A stretch of DNA of 64,000 nt from Sphingobium sp. Cam5-1 (GCF_015693305.1 NZ_CP065138.1:372001-436000), one strand, 5' to 3'. Positions 44,268 through 54,241 are shown, numbered from the stretch's first letter. Program-made: numbers and translations. The notes: generated by a model not told the origin, from the sequence alone.

Positions 44268-47200
44268 ATGCCAGCTGGCACGCACCGCGTTTTTAAGCTG
44301 CCGGCTCGCTTTTCTATCGAGGGCCGAATTCACAAGAATCCGATTATGCAGCTTAGCCGAGCCGCTATGCATGAAGAGTTTGCTGTCGCGTCCAAAGCCG
44401 TCAAGCGATCTTCCTATACGGTTCTTCATCCAAACCAGGGTGCGCCAATCCTTATCACAGACCGCCGTCTCACAATTGCTGACGAGCCGGTCGATGTCTT
44501 TCGCTGCCGGAACTGGGATGCGTTCATAGGCGGATCCAGCGAGCTCGAAGGCGAATGGCTCACGCCTGCATCCGCACTCATTAATCTCCTATCTCCAAGC
44601 AAAGCTAGCGAGGCGCGCGATGCGGTCTTGGATGGTTGGCGCGGCGCGTTCGAATTTCGCGAGGAAAGGCGTGACGGGGATCGCATCATCGAGACCGGGC
44701 TCCGTCCACCTCAGATCGGAGCGCTATTCGGCGTCCTCTCCCACTGGAAGACAAGCAATCTGCCAGCAACCGTGGTCATGCCAACCGGTACCGGAAAGAC
44801 GGAGACGATGCTTGCGTTGTTAGCGCGGGAAAGACTGTCGCGGCTGCTGGTCATCGTGCCTACCGGTGCGCTGCGTGATCAGATCGGTGAGAAGTTCGTC
44901 TCGATGGGACTTCTCAAGCAATTGGGAGCACTGAGGGATGACGCGCCCTTGCCAATCGTAGGACTGCTGGAGCACAAACCCAAGACCGCCGAAGAGGTAG
45001 ACGCCATCTTTATGGGCTGCAACGTGGTAGTCACGACGATGGCGGTCGCTGGTCAAAGCACCGAAGCGGTCCAGCGCCGCATGGCTGAGCTATGCTCGCA
45101 TCTATTCATCGACGAAGCGCATCACATCTCAGCCCGGACATGGGAGGCGTTTCGTGGACACTTCGCTGATCGCCCAGTGGTCCAATTCACTGCGACCCCA
45201 TTTCGCAATGACGGCAAGCATGTGGACGGCAAGGTCGTCTTCAACTATCCGCTTCGTAAGGCGCAGGCCGAAGGCTATTTCAAGGAAATCCGCTTCGCAC
45301 CGGTCGACGAACTGGATCGGGTAGAGGCAGACCAAGCTATTGCCGCAGCCGCCATCGCGCAGCTCGCTTCGGACGCTTCTGCTGGTTTCAACCACCTCGT
45401 CATGGCGCGCTGCTCGGACATTAAACGCGCTGAGCAGGTATACGCTTATTACGCAGCACTCGCGCCCGAGCATGCGCCGCTACTGCTCCACAACGGAATT
45501 TCGGTTGGCGAGGCCCGCGACGGTTTATCCCGCCTCCGCCGCGGAGACGCGCGCATCGTGGTGTGTGTAGACATGCTGGGAGAGGGTTTCGACCTTCCGG
45601 ACCTGAAAATCGCCGCAATTCACGATCCGCATAAGAGCCTCGCAATCACATTGCAGTTTACAGGGCGGTTCACGCGCTTTCGCTCCGATCTCGGTGAAGC
45701 CACGATGATCGCCAATATCGCCGACCCTGGGGTCGGCGAGGCTCTCCAAGATCTGTACGCCGAGGACGCGGATTGGAACGTCCTGCTTCGAGACCTTAGC
45801 GAAGGTGCTAACACTAGGCAGGCTCGTCGTTCGGACTTTATCGATGCTTTTCAAGATGTCCCCGACGTAGTTTCTCTGCGCAATATCTTCCCGAAGATGA
45901 GTGCCGTTGTATTTCGGACGGGTACGAGGCGATGGCGGCCAGATCGTGCGATTGCCGCAATGGGTTCAACCGAAATCTATGCCGGTCCGACCGTGAACGA
46001 GCGCAATAAGGTGCTACTGTTTATCACGCGCGAACACGACGCTGTATCTTGGGGCGATGTTCGCGACATACGGAACACCGAATGGCACCTCTACCTTGTC
46101 CATTGGAACGAGGAGCAGGGGCTGCTCTACATCAACAGCTCGAACAACAGCAGCATGCACGAGGATCTCGCCAAGGCGGTCGCTGGCGACGACGCGACTC
46201 TATTGAAGGGTGAGCTTGTCTTTCGGTCGCTCCACAACGTGAACCGACTGGTCCTGACGAACCTCGGCCTAAGCGATGTGATCAATGATCGACTGAGGTT
46301 CAGCCTGCATGTTGGACCAGACATCACTGACGCGCTGCCGGAGGCGATGCGGACCAACAAGAGAAAGTCGAACCTTTTCGCGCACGGTTACGAAGACGGA
46401 ATGCGGGTGACAGTAGGCTGCTCGCAGAAGGGCAGGGTGTGGTCGATGACTACCGCCGAGGATCTAGCCTCTTGGGTGGAATGGTGCCACGCGGTCGGCG
46501 CTAAGCTCCGCGACGAAACGATTTCGACACGCGATGTCTTCACCAACGTCATCCTGCCAGTCGAGATCAGCGAGCGCCCTGCTCTTATCCCGTTACTGAT
46601 CGACTGGCCCGAAGCGTTCCTCAAGCGGGCAGAGGACGCGATCACGGTTTCGATCGATGGGGAGTCTGTGTTGTTCTTCGATGCGGAACTGCAAATTTTG
46701 GATTTCACGACCAACACGCCGATCCGCTTTCGGGTCGTTACCCCTAATAAGGTTGCAGACTATATCGTCCGGTTCTCGTCTGACGGTATTTTATATGAGG
46801 CACAGGGCGCTTTTTCAGCCGATATCAGGATCGGCCGCACGACAAGGTCCCTAGGGGATTGGTTTCGTAAGGAGCCGCCGGCAATACGCTTCGATAATGG
46901 TGGTTACCTTGAGGGAACAGAGCTTTTCGTGCCCCCTGTCGGGGCCACGCGCAAACCGTTCGACCGCGATCGGATAGTCGAATGGGATTGGGCGGGCGTC
47001 GACCTAGCGAAGGAATCGCAGCGCGTCGAGAAGCGACCAGACTCCATCCAGCGGCGCGTCCTTGATCACCTTCTCGCCACGACCACAGAGGATGAGTTCC
47101 CAATCATATTTGATGACGATGATGCCGGAGAAGCAGCGGATATTGTTTGCATTGGGGTTCGCGACGGCAGGCTGGCAGTCCATCTTTACCACTGTAAGTT

Positions 47201-47576
47201 CTCAGGATCTTCTAGTGCGGGGGCTCGTGTCGACGATCTTTATGCCGTGTGCGGCCAAGCGCAGCGCAGCACACATTGGCGTAGCGCAGTGCCGGAACTC
47301 TTCAAGCATCTTCGTCGGCGTGAGGACGGCCGCCGGGCAAAGCTGGCGGCTGCAGGTCTCGATCACGTTTCGCGATTTGAGCGCGGTGATCTTCGTGGCT
47401 TGCGTGACCTAGGAAAGCAGGTGAAGCTCCTGCTTCCTGAGTTTAAGGTCTTTATTGTCCAGCCGGGTTTGTCTAAAAAATCGTTGATAAATCGACAGCT
47501 TGATCTGCTCGGGGCGACGGACCTCTACCTGATGGACACCGCAGCGATTTCACTGGGCGTAATAGCGAGCGAGTAA
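44268..47576 (+). CDS. DEAH-type SF2 helicase with C-terminal nuclease-like end
   Basis: About 1102 residues. Helicase core: Walker A MPTGTGKTETM (about 171), FIDEAHHISA (about 281), FTATPFRNDG, LLHNGIS, CVDMLGEGFDLPDLK and QFTGRFTRFRSD (motif VI). A long middle region of unknown fold follows. Near the end ADIVCIGVRDGRLAVHLYHCKF (residues about 955-977) could be a PD-(D/E)xK-type core (Asp...x-H-C-Lys); this is inference. The ATG at 44268 has GGGAG 10 bases upstream; 44250 is possible. It leads a run of three same-strand genes with KAP NTPase and DUF4209. No named system recognised. Confidence 0.8.
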   Translation: MPAGTHRVFKLPARFSIEGRIHKNPIMQLSRAAMHEEFAVASKAVKRSSYTVLHPNQGAPILITDRRLTIADEPVDVFRCRNWDAFIGGSSELEGEWLTPASALINLLSPSKASEARDAVLDGWRGAFEFREERRDGDRIIETGLRPPQIGALFGVLSHWKTSNLPATVVMPTGTGKTETMLALLARERLSRLLVIVPTGALRDQIGEKFVSMGLLKQLGALRDDAPLPIVGLLEHKPKTAEEVDAIFMGCNVVVTTMAVAGQSTEAVQRRMAELCSHLFIDEAHHISARTWEAFRGHFADRPVVQFTATPFRNDGKHVDGKVVFNYPLRKAQAEGYFKEIRFAPVDELDRVEADQAIAAAAIAQLASDASAGFNHLVMARCSDIKRAEQVYAYYAALAPEHAPLLLHNGISVGEARDGLSRLRRGDARIVVCVDMLGEGFDLPDLKIAAIHDPHKSLAITLQFTGRFTRFRSDLGEATMIANIADPGVGEALQDLYAEDADWNVLLRDLSEGANTRQARRSDFIDAFQDVPDVVSLRNIFPKMSAVVFRTGTRRWRPDRAIAAMGSTEIYAGPTVNERNKVLLFITREHDAVSWGDVRDIRNTEWHLYLVHWNEEQGLLYINSSNNSSMHEDLAKAVAGDDATLLKGELVFRSLHNVNRLVLTNLGLSDVINDRLRFSLHVGPDITDALPEAMRTNKRKSNLFAHGYEDGMRVTVGCSQKGRVWSMTTAEDLASWVEWCHAVGAKLRDETISTRDVFTNVILPVEISERPALIPLLIDWPEAFLKRAEDAITVSIDGESVLFFDAELQILDFTTNTPIRFRVVTPNKVADYIVRFSSDGILYEAQGAFSADIRIGRTTRSLGDWFRKEPPAIRFDNGGYLEGTELFVPPVGATRKPFDRDRIVEWDWAGVDLAKESQRVEKRPDSIQRRVLDHLLATTTEDEFPIIFDDDDAGEAADIVCIGVRDGRLAVHLYHCKFSGSSSAGARVDDLYAVCGQAQRSTHWRSAVPELFKHLRRREDGRRAKLAAAGLDHVSRFERGDLRGLRDLGKQVKLLLPEFKVFIVQPGLSKKSLINRQLDLLGATDLYLMDTAAISLGVIASE

Positions 47577-47678
47577 GTGCTGCTCAGCCTGCACGACAGC
47601 TCGACTATACATGCTACCACCGGATAAGTTGGATCCCGGGTTATCTCTTGGGTCAGATCATCTAGGGAACGTCGGCGA

Positions 47679-49859
47679 ATGGCTCGAATTCAGGGTGACC
47701 GAGCGCTTGAAGGCGATGGTGAGGATAACCTCGGCTTCGGCCCGACGGCGGACATGCTAGCCGAAGCTTTGGCCATCGGCACCTCGTCCGAAGGTCTAGT
47801 GGTCGGCGTCACTGGCAGGTGGGGGTCGGGCAAATCGAGCCTCATCAACCTTACGCAGGCGGCGCTCCGCCGCCGCGCGAATGACGAGCGCCCTCACGTG
47901 ATTGAGTTCAAGCCATGGTTGGTGGGCGAACGCGACGCTTTGCTTCAGGCGATGTTCTCGGAGCTTGTGGCAGGGATCGACCAGATCGAGCTTGAGGCCG
48001 GAGACGCAACCGGCGTCACGATCCGCAAGGCGCAGCGGGCGGCGACGGCCGTGCGCGAGTTCGCCGGCTTGCTCAGCGGCGCGGGCAAAGTCGTGAAGGC
48101 GGGCAGCGTGAGCATTCCCTTCGTCAGCTCGCTGATCGGCATGGTAGAGGACTTCTTCCAGTCCGCCAACAAGGACAAGCCCAGGTCTCTCGCTGCCTCG
48201 AAGAAGAAGGTGTGCAAGCGGCTTGCGAAGTTGAAGAGGGCGCTCGTCGTCGTGATCGACGATGTGGATCGGCTGGAACCGTCGGAGATCGTCGAGGTGC
48301 TGCGGCTGGTGCGGTCCGTCGCCGACTTCCCGAAGATCACCTATGTCCTGTCCTACGATCACGACATCGTTTCGCACGCGGTCGAGGTTGCCGCGCAGGT
48401 GCGCGACGGTAGCGCCTATATCGAGAAGATCGTGCAGATCACTGTGCCGGTCCCGCATCCGGAAGCGTTCGATCTGCGGCGATGGTTCGAGCGCGAACTG
48501 AAGGAAATGAACCTCGCCGGGGGCGACGAGGTCGAGCGGCGCATCTTCGAGATCATCGACCGGGAGGGCGGGCAGTATCTCGTCACACCGCGCGCGGTCG
48601 TCCGCACGCTGGATTCGATCCGGTTCCATTGGGCCGTACTCGAAGGAAGGGTCGATCTGACCGACTTTATATGGCTCCATTTCGTGAAGGTCGGGAACCC
48701 GGCACTATACGAGTGGATCACCGTCTATCTCGCTGAGATGTCGGCCCGGGCGTCGGGCCGGACAAACATCTCCGAGGAGCAGAGGGTCAGGGCCCGCCAG
48801 AGCCTGGATGCCGCTCTTGAGTGCGACGGCACGACGTTCGGGGAGGTATGCGACCGGCTGGCGGACCACCTTCCGGGCATCGCCAGCTACCACCGCGATC
48901 CCGACGGCGGCATCTACGAGGAAGTGCACCAGGTGGAGATGGACCGGGCGATTGGCGCGCGCCGCCTGTCCAGCCCGGATCACTACCGGCTGTATTTCGC
49001 CTTCGCGCAGCCGACTAACGCCCCGCGGTCCAGCGACTTCAACGACCTTGCGACCGCGATTGCTGCATCGGCGGAACAAGCCGCAGACCTGCTGCGGAAG
49101 TGGCAGGGTCAGCGCCTGACGAGCGGCGTGACGCGCGCCGAGGTCATGCTGGACCGGCTGGCTGCCAGGGTCCTGGCGGCTCCGACGGCGCCGGAGGCCG
49201 AGCATCTGCTCCTGGCCTACGCCAACGTGATGGACGAGCTGGCGGGAGGGAGCGTGAACGACTTCGGCGGTCCGGACGTATGGCGCAGGGCTATGCGTTC
49301 GCTACCGACACTGCTTGATACGCTAGGCGACGCTCGCGAGGCCGGCATCCGGCGCATGTTCGCTGAGGGCCAGGCTGTTTCATGGCTGACGTCGCTCTTT
49401 CGGCACGAGACGTTCGCGCACGGCCGCCACGGCGATAGGCCGGATTCCGACCGACTGCTGGCATCGGACGAGCTCGATCTAGTGACCGAGGTGATGCTCG
49501 GCCGATACAGGCGCATGTCGTTCGATGACATTAAGGCCCAGCTCCAGCCGCTGAGCATGCTCTTCGCTTGGCAGCAGGGCGGCGACGAGGACGGCCCTCG
49601 CAACCTTCTCGCCTCCGAGGTCGATACGGACGAGGGGCTGGTGGGTACGCTGCAGCACCTCTGCGGCCGGGTCCGCACCGCGACGGCAACCGCTGAGCGC
49701 GAGATCGCAACGCTGAGCCGGTCGAACATCGCTTCGCTGGTCGACTACGAGTCGGCGCGCGAGCGCATCACCCAGCTGGCCGAGACTGCGCAGGACCCGG
49801 TGTTTCGGGAGAAGGCCCGCATCCTGCTCGAGAGCTTCCGCGACGGCGATCGCTTCTAG
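47679..49859 (+). CDS. KAP-family P-loop NTPase
   Basis: 726 residues. Walker A is VTGRWGSGKSSLINL (about 46-54), Walker B is ALVVVIDDVDRLEPSEIVEVLRLV (about 190-199), with the KAP-typical VIEFKPWLVGERDALLQ. A semi-hydrophobic stretch between them (GKVVKAGSVSIPFVSSLIGM) may be the membrane-linked insert of KAP proteins. KAP NTPases recur in anti-phage loci. It lies 102 bases after the helicase and 62 before DUF4209. No strong ribosome site was seen before the ATG. Confidence 0.85.
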   Translation: MARIQGDRALEGDGEDNLGFGPTADMLAEALAIGTSSEGLVVGVTGRWGSGKSSLINLTQAALRRRANDERPHVIEFKPWLVGERDALLQAMFSELVAGIDQIELEAGDATGVTIRKAQRAATAVREFAGLLSGAGKVVKAGSVSIPFVSSLIGMVEDFFQSANKDKPRSLAASKKKVCKRLAKLKRALVVVIDDVDRLEPSEIVEVLRLVRSVADFPKITYVLSYDHDIVSHAVEVAAQVRDGSAYIEKIVQITVPVPHPEAFDLRRWFERELKEMNLAGGDEVERRIFEIIDREGGQYLVTPRAVVRTLDSIRFHWAVLEGRVDLTDFIWLHFVKVGNPALYEWITVYLAEMSARASGRTNISEEQRVRARQSLDAALECDGTTFGEVCDRLADHLPGIASYHRDPDGGIYEEVHQVEMDRAIGARRLSSPDHYRLYFAFAQPTNAPRSSDFNDLATAIAASAEQAADLLRKWQGQRLTSGVTRAEVMLDRLAARVLAAPTAPEAEHLLLAYANVMDELAGGSVNDFGGPDVWRRAMRSLPTLLDTLGDAREAGIRRMFAEGQAVSWLTSLFRHETFAHGRHGDRPDSDRLLASDELDLVTEVMLGRYRRMSFDDIKAQLQPLSMLFAWQQGGDEDGPRNLLASEVDTDEGLVGTLQHLCGRVRTATATAEREIATLSRSNIASLVDYESARERITQLAETAQDPVFREKARILLESFRDGDRF

Positions 49860-49921
49860 TCTGCCTCGTCAAACTGCCAGCGGCATGCGCCGATCATTCG
49901 AAAGAAATTGAAAGGCTTCAG

Positions 49922-51844
49922 ATGAGCGACGACCCGATGGACTCTACCGATGATAATGACGGCGACCCGGTGGTAGACAATGTCAACGGAGGACAACCGC
50001 TTTACGATCCGGTCTCGCGCGAGGATTTCGCCGCGGTCGACCTCGACACGCTCACGGCCGACCTGCGGCGGCTCGATCGTCATTCGTTGGTCGATCTCTT
50101 CTGGGGTAAAATCAAGGACACCCAAGATACCGGCGACGCAGTCGCCGAGCGCGTCTATCGCCTCGTCTCGTCCCTCATTGGCCTGCACCTGCGGGTCGAG
50201 GCCGAGGGCGATCCGTTCGGCCTCCAGTGGCAGAGTGAGACCCGCCGGACAGCCCTGCCGCATGATTTCCGCGGCGATCAGAGCGAGGTGCTGGCCGATC
50301 TTGCACCCACGATCGGCCATCCGACCTTGCGCGCCCGCTTCGCCGATGTTGCCTATGAGACCGGCGTTCGCCGGGCCGGGCGGACTGCGATCGAGGCCTA
50401 TTGCGAGGTAGCGCGCCGTTTCGCCGATGGCAGCGCCGAACTGCAGTTTCCCGAAATGGAAACGCGCGCGATGGACTGCGTGAAGCCGCTCGAGCGCTGC
50501 TTCATGATCAATGCGCGCATCGCCAAGCGTGGCACGCTAGTCGAGCCTTTGCCCGAGACCGTCCGTTTTGCCTTCGCCCACGCCCTCGATGCACGGGCCT
50601 ATTTTCCGCTAACTCAGATCGGCCGACGCGTGCTCCAAGCTAGGCTGATACCAGCGGACGAGGTGGCGGCCGCCGCTGCCGATCTTGCCGCCAGCGCGTT
50701 GCCAAACGACTATTGCTTGGCGGTCAAGGAATGCTGGCAGCTCGCCGCCGATGCCTATGATCGCGCTGGTGACGCGGAGGCGAGCCGCGAGGCCTCGATC
50801 AAGGCGATCGAGCAGACCTTTGCCATGGTGGACTCGGTGTCTCAGAGCTCGGCCAAGGCCCATTGGGTGAAAGAGACGCTTCGCGAGTTCCGCGCCTTGG
50901 GCGGCGTTCCCGAGCGCGTCACCGAAATGCGCCGGCGGCTTCGCGAATTGCAGGACATGTCGCTTGACGAGTTCGGCAGCTTCGCCGTGCCGCTCGATGG
51001 CATCGATGAGTTGCGAGTGAAGACCTTCGACGAGTTCAAGGCGCTCAGCCTCTCAGACGCCATGCGCGCGATGGTGGGCTTTTCGATTCCCGACGATGTC
51101 GAGGAGCTGAAGGCCGCAGTGCTCAAGCAGAGCCGGGAATTTCCGCTCTCCAACATGTTCGGCGCGAGCTATGCCGACCATGAGGGACGCGAAGTGGCGC
51201 GAGGACCGTCGCTCGATTCTCAAGAGGAACCGAGCGAAGCCTGGTACAAAGAACATGGTATTCGCCATCTTGGTATCACGCGGAGATACCGCGTTCATGG
51301 CAATATTGAACCCGCCCGCCAAGCCGTCCTCGAGCGCTACTCGGTGAACGAGCAGCATCTGTTGCCGATCGTTCAGCTGAGCAGCTTCATTCCCGCTGGC
51401 CATCATCACATCTTCTCGATCGGCTTCGCGCGGCTCTGGCAGGGCGACTATGCGACTGCCACCCATCTGCTGATCCCGCAGATCGAGAATTCATTACGAC
51501 ATATCCTCCAGATGGCGGGGCGCGATGCGTCAAAGATAGAAGAAGATGGCATCGAGGGCGACAGGCCACTCAATGTGCTACTGACCTTCTATCGCGCTGA
51601 CCTCGAGGCCATTCTCGACAAGAACATCGTGTGGCAAATCGACAGTCTGCTCAATTTCCGCCCCGGGCCGGCACTGCGTAATGAGCTCGCCCACGGCAAG
51701 CTCACCTGGAGTGAATTCTACGCCGATGAGGCGATTATCGCTTGCTGGATGGTCTACATGCTGACCCTGGCGCCGATCCTGCGCTATTGGGACGGCCATG
51801 TCGCACCCGCGCTTGAGGCCATGACATCGAGCGGAGAAATTTAG
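49922..51844 (+). CDS. DUF4209 protein with HEPN-type R-x4-H motif
   Basis: 640 residues, mostly helical (AIEAYCEVARRFADGSAEL; ASREASIKAIEQTF; ...). The C-terminal domain matches DUF4209: GFARLWQGDYATATHLLIPQIENSLRHIL and PALRNELAHGKLTWSEFY. RNELAH (Arg586 to His591) is the R-x4-H pattern of HEPN ribonucleases. GAAAGG lies 12 bases before the ATG. It ends the three-gene set after the KAP NTPase. An abortive RNase role is inference from the motif and context. Confidence 0.8.
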   Translation: MSDDPMDSTDDNDGDPVVDNVNGGQPLYDPVSREDFAAVDLDTLTADLRRLDRHSLVDLFWGKIKDTQDTGDAVAERVYRLVSSLIGLHLRVEAEGDPFGLQWQSETRRTALPHDFRGDQSEVLADLAPTIGHPTLRARFADVAYETGVRRAGRTAIEAYCEVARRFADGSAELQFPEMETRAMDCVKPLERCFMINARIAKRGTLVEPLPETVRFAFAHALDARAYFPLTQIGRRVLQARLIPADEVAAAAADLAASALPNDYCLAVKECWQLAADAYDRAGDAEASREASIKAIEQTFAMVDSVSQSSAKAHWVKETLREFRALGGVPERVTEMRRRLRELQDMSLDEFGSFAVPLDGIDELRVKTFDEFKALSLSDAMRAMVGFSIPDDVEELKAAVLKQSREFPLSNMFGASYADHEGREVARGPSLDSQEEPSEAWYKEHGIRHLGITRRYRVHGNIEPARQAVLERYSVNEQHLLPIVQLSSFIPAGHHHIFSIGFARLWQGDYATATHLLIPQIENSLRHILQMAGRDASKIEEDGIEGDRPLNVLLTFYRADLEAILDKNIVWQIDSLLNFRPGPALRNELAHGKLTWSEFYADEAIIACWMVYMLTLAPILRYWDGHVAPALEAMTSSGEI

Positions 51845-52089
51845 GGTATTGGCTCGCGCTCATAAACGGTAAGACTTGCCGCACCGCGCTTGGGCCGTGC
51901 TACTGAGCGCCCGCTGGACCAGTGCCATCATCGGCTTCCGTCGATACCGGGCATTAAAGGAGACGCTGTGAACGGCCAGCATTGGTCGGATAGCCGCCTG
52001 ACAAGCGGACGGTCTGATCCTGGGGGGCAAAAATCGCCAGCTGAGCGTCCGGTAAGGGTCGGCAGCGAATCCGCATGATGGTGGTCCTG

Positions 52090-52398
52090 CTAAATATCAG
52101 ATGTCGTTAGTGGCCAATGTCCACCGCTCAGATCCATCGATGCGACGAGCTCTACCACCTCAAAATCATAGCTCGTCCATCCCCGCTGGCGTGCCGCGTC
52201 GGCGGTCGCCGCTTTCTTGCCAATCGCCTCTTTGAGCGATTTGCTATGGCCCCAGAAGACCTCGGTCCGGCCGCTTTCGAGCTGCGCGACTATCCGCCAA
52301 TAATGCGTAAAAGGGGACGCCGTGGGGCCGATCGTTTTGACGTAGCCGTCGCTCAATGTCGCGGTGAGATATCGCTTTCTGGGCTTCATCGTCTTCAA
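52090..52398 (-). CDS. Small hypothetical protein
   Basis: 102 residues with an internal DGYVKTIGPT...YWRIVAQLESGRTEVFWGHS stretch (beta-rich) and a Lys-rich N-terminus. No family recognised. It follows the HNH-like gene by five bases on the same strand, so they are probably one unit, convergent with the DUF4209 gene. Confidence 0.55.
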   Translation of the reverse strand: MKTMKPRKRYLTATLSDGYVKTIGPTASPFTHYWRIVAQLESGRTEVFWGHSKSLKEAIGKKAATADAARQRGWTSYDFEVVELVASMDLSGGHWPLTTSDI

Positions 52399-52403
52399 CG
52401 GCT

Positions 52404-52742
52404 CTAGCGCTGCTTCTTGACAATGGTTGCGGTGAAATCGGCGTCCTTGTTGGCAACCCAGTCGACAAATTTACGGATGGTGGGGTTGGCCAGTAGGGCC
52501 TCGACATACAGGCCATGGCGTTGGAGTTCGGAATTGGTGAAATTGGCGATCAGCGTCTTCTGGCAGATAGGATGCATCGGCACGACATCGCGCCCGCCAG
52601 GGCTCTTGGGCACGGGGTGATGCCAGACGATGGCTTTCCCGGTGGACTGGCCACAAAGCCAGCATGAGGGTGCTACCGCAGGGGCTTCTTCCTCGCCATG
52701 ATCATCCTCGTAAGGGCCATGTTTGAAATGCTTTCGGGCCAC
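52404..52742 (-). CDS. HNH-endonuclease-like protein, final His pair changed
   Basis: 112 residues. A zinc-type pair CWLCGQ, then VWHHPVPKSPGGRDVVPMHPIC, then IANFTNSELQRHG. This is the frame of small HNH proteins, but the usual CH..IH end reads CQKTLIA, so both last His are lost. It may be inactive or need only the first His pair. Co-oriented with the 52090 gene. Confidence 0.6.
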   Translation of the reverse strand: MARKHFKHGPYEDDHGEEEAPAVAPSCWLCGQSTGKAIVWHHPVPKSPGGRDVVPMHPICQKTLIANFTNSELQRHGLYVEALLANPTIRKFVDWVANKDADFTATIVKKQR

Positions 52743-52939
52743 GCGTTCACCTGTTTTGTCTGAATTTCGTCCGTCTATCGTGGTCGGGCTGGCATGACCA
52801 TACCGGCATCTGCCGTGCCCGATGTGGTTAGCGGACTGTCCGTTGTTGGGGATGGAAAATCTATTGGTGAACGACCGCGAAGGGTCGGCCTACTCTGAAG
52901 CGTTCTACCTGTGGCCATCATGGCCTTAGGAGACGTGTC

Positions 52940-53346
52940 ATGGGATTGTCAGAATTTGATCCCGCCGCTCGCGAGCGAGTATCTTGGAACGCCGGACGCA
53001 AGGTGGGGGCGAAGCGCGCGCTCAAACCCCGTCAGATCTGGGCCGTCCGTTTCTTCCTCGACCAGCATGGACGCATTCGGGATCGGGCCCTCTTTGATCT
53101 CGCCATCGATAGCAAGCTGCGCGGCTGCGACCTAGTGAAGATCAGAATCAGCGACATAGTTTGTGATAGGAAAATTCGAACGCGAGCCACCGTGGTTCAG
53201 CAAAAGACCGGAAGGCCAGTTCAGTTTGAGCTGATGGACGATGCTCGCGCCAGCCTCCTCAAGTGGCTCGAACTCCGGGGTGGATCCCTGGAGGACTACG
53301 CCTTCCCCAGCCGCACCGACCACGCGGCCCACATCAGCACACGGCA
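52940..53346 (+). pseudogene. Tyrosine-recombinase integrase, cut by the IS element
   Basis: First 135 codons of a site-specific recombinase: LKPRQIWAVRFFLDQHGRIRDRALFDLAIDSKLRGCDLVKI, then VVQQKTGRPVQFELM and FPSRTDHAAHISTR. AGGAGA precedes the ATG. The frame ends where IS copy 2 begins (53347), and the catalytic C-terminal half (with HxxR and Tyr) is missing here and was not found elsewhere in the window. It probably served as the island integrase before the cut. Confidence 0.8.
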
Positions 53347-53383
53347 TGGACTTGTAACGGTTTTGCGCCGGTCCCCTATCTCA

Positions 53384-54241
53384 TTATGCCACCTTGGCCT
53401 CAAAGGCGAGTGGGCTGATCCCGCCCAGATATGAATGGCGCCGCCGTGAGTTGTAGAAGCCATTGATGTACTGAAAGATGGCGGCCTCTGCTTGCCGCCG
53501 GGTTGGCCAGCTCTGCCGCCAGATCATTTCCGCCTTCAGGGATTTGAAGAATGTCTCGACGGCGGAGTTGTCGTAACAATTGCCTTTGCCGCTCATGGAT
53601 GGACGCAGGCCGTAGGCCTGCAGCTTCTTTTGGTAGTCATAGGAGCAATATTGGCTGCCGCGATCGGAATGAAAAATGCAGCCATGCGGCGGATTGCGCA
53701 GGCGCACCGCCATATCCAATGCCCGGATGGCCAGATCCTTCTTCATCCTATCGCTGACAGCCCAGCCAACGACACGGCGGCTGTGCAGGTCGAGGATGAC
53801 GGCAAGGTAGAGCCAGCCTTCCGATGTCCAGACATAGGTGATGTCGCCAGCCCATTTGCAATTTGGCGCATCGGCGGCAAAGTCGCCATCCAACCAGTTC
53901 GCTGCGACACCCAGGCGATGGTGGCTGTCCGTCGTCACCTTGTGTTTGCGTGTGCGGACCGGCTTGATCCCGTTGATCCGCATGAGGCGGCCGACCCGAC
54001 GCTCACCAACATCAAGGCCCGCCTCCTTGAGTTCCATCGTCATCCTCGGACGACCGTAGCTGCCAAGGCTCAGGCTATATTGTTCCCGAATATGGGCCAG
54101 CACCCTCATGTCTGTCCGCTCCCGATGACTTACTGGACGCGAGCGCCAGGAACGATAACCGCGCTCGCTCACCTGAAGGACACGGCACATCAGCTCCACC
54201 GGCCACCGATGCCGCCAGCTGTGCACAAAGGCGAACCTCAC
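53384..54241 (-). CDS. IS3 transposase OrfB, copy 2
   Basis: 285 residues, translation identical to the copy at 14939-15796, with the DDE core intact. It follows OrfA by the same GTGA overlap. Confidence 0.95.
   Translation of the reverse strand: MRFAFVHSWRHRWPVELMCRVLQVSERGYRSWRSRPVSHRERTDMRVLAHIREQYSLSLGSYGRPRMTMELKEAGLDVGERRVGRLMRINGIKPVRTRKHKVTTDSHHRLGVAANWLDGDFAADAPNCKWAGDITYVWTSEGWLYLAVILDLHSRRVVGWAVSDRMKKDLAIRALDMAVRLRNPPHGCIFHSDRGSQYCSYDYQKKLQAYGLRPSMSGKGNCYDNSAVETFFKSLKAEMIWRQSWPTRRQAEAAIFQYINGFYNSRRRHSYLGGISPLAFEAKVA

Noticed and set aside
47796..48680. 294-codon minus-strand frame opposite the KAP NTPase
   Set aside because: Shadow of the Walker A to Walker B region of a clear gene; His- and Arg-rich with no motif.
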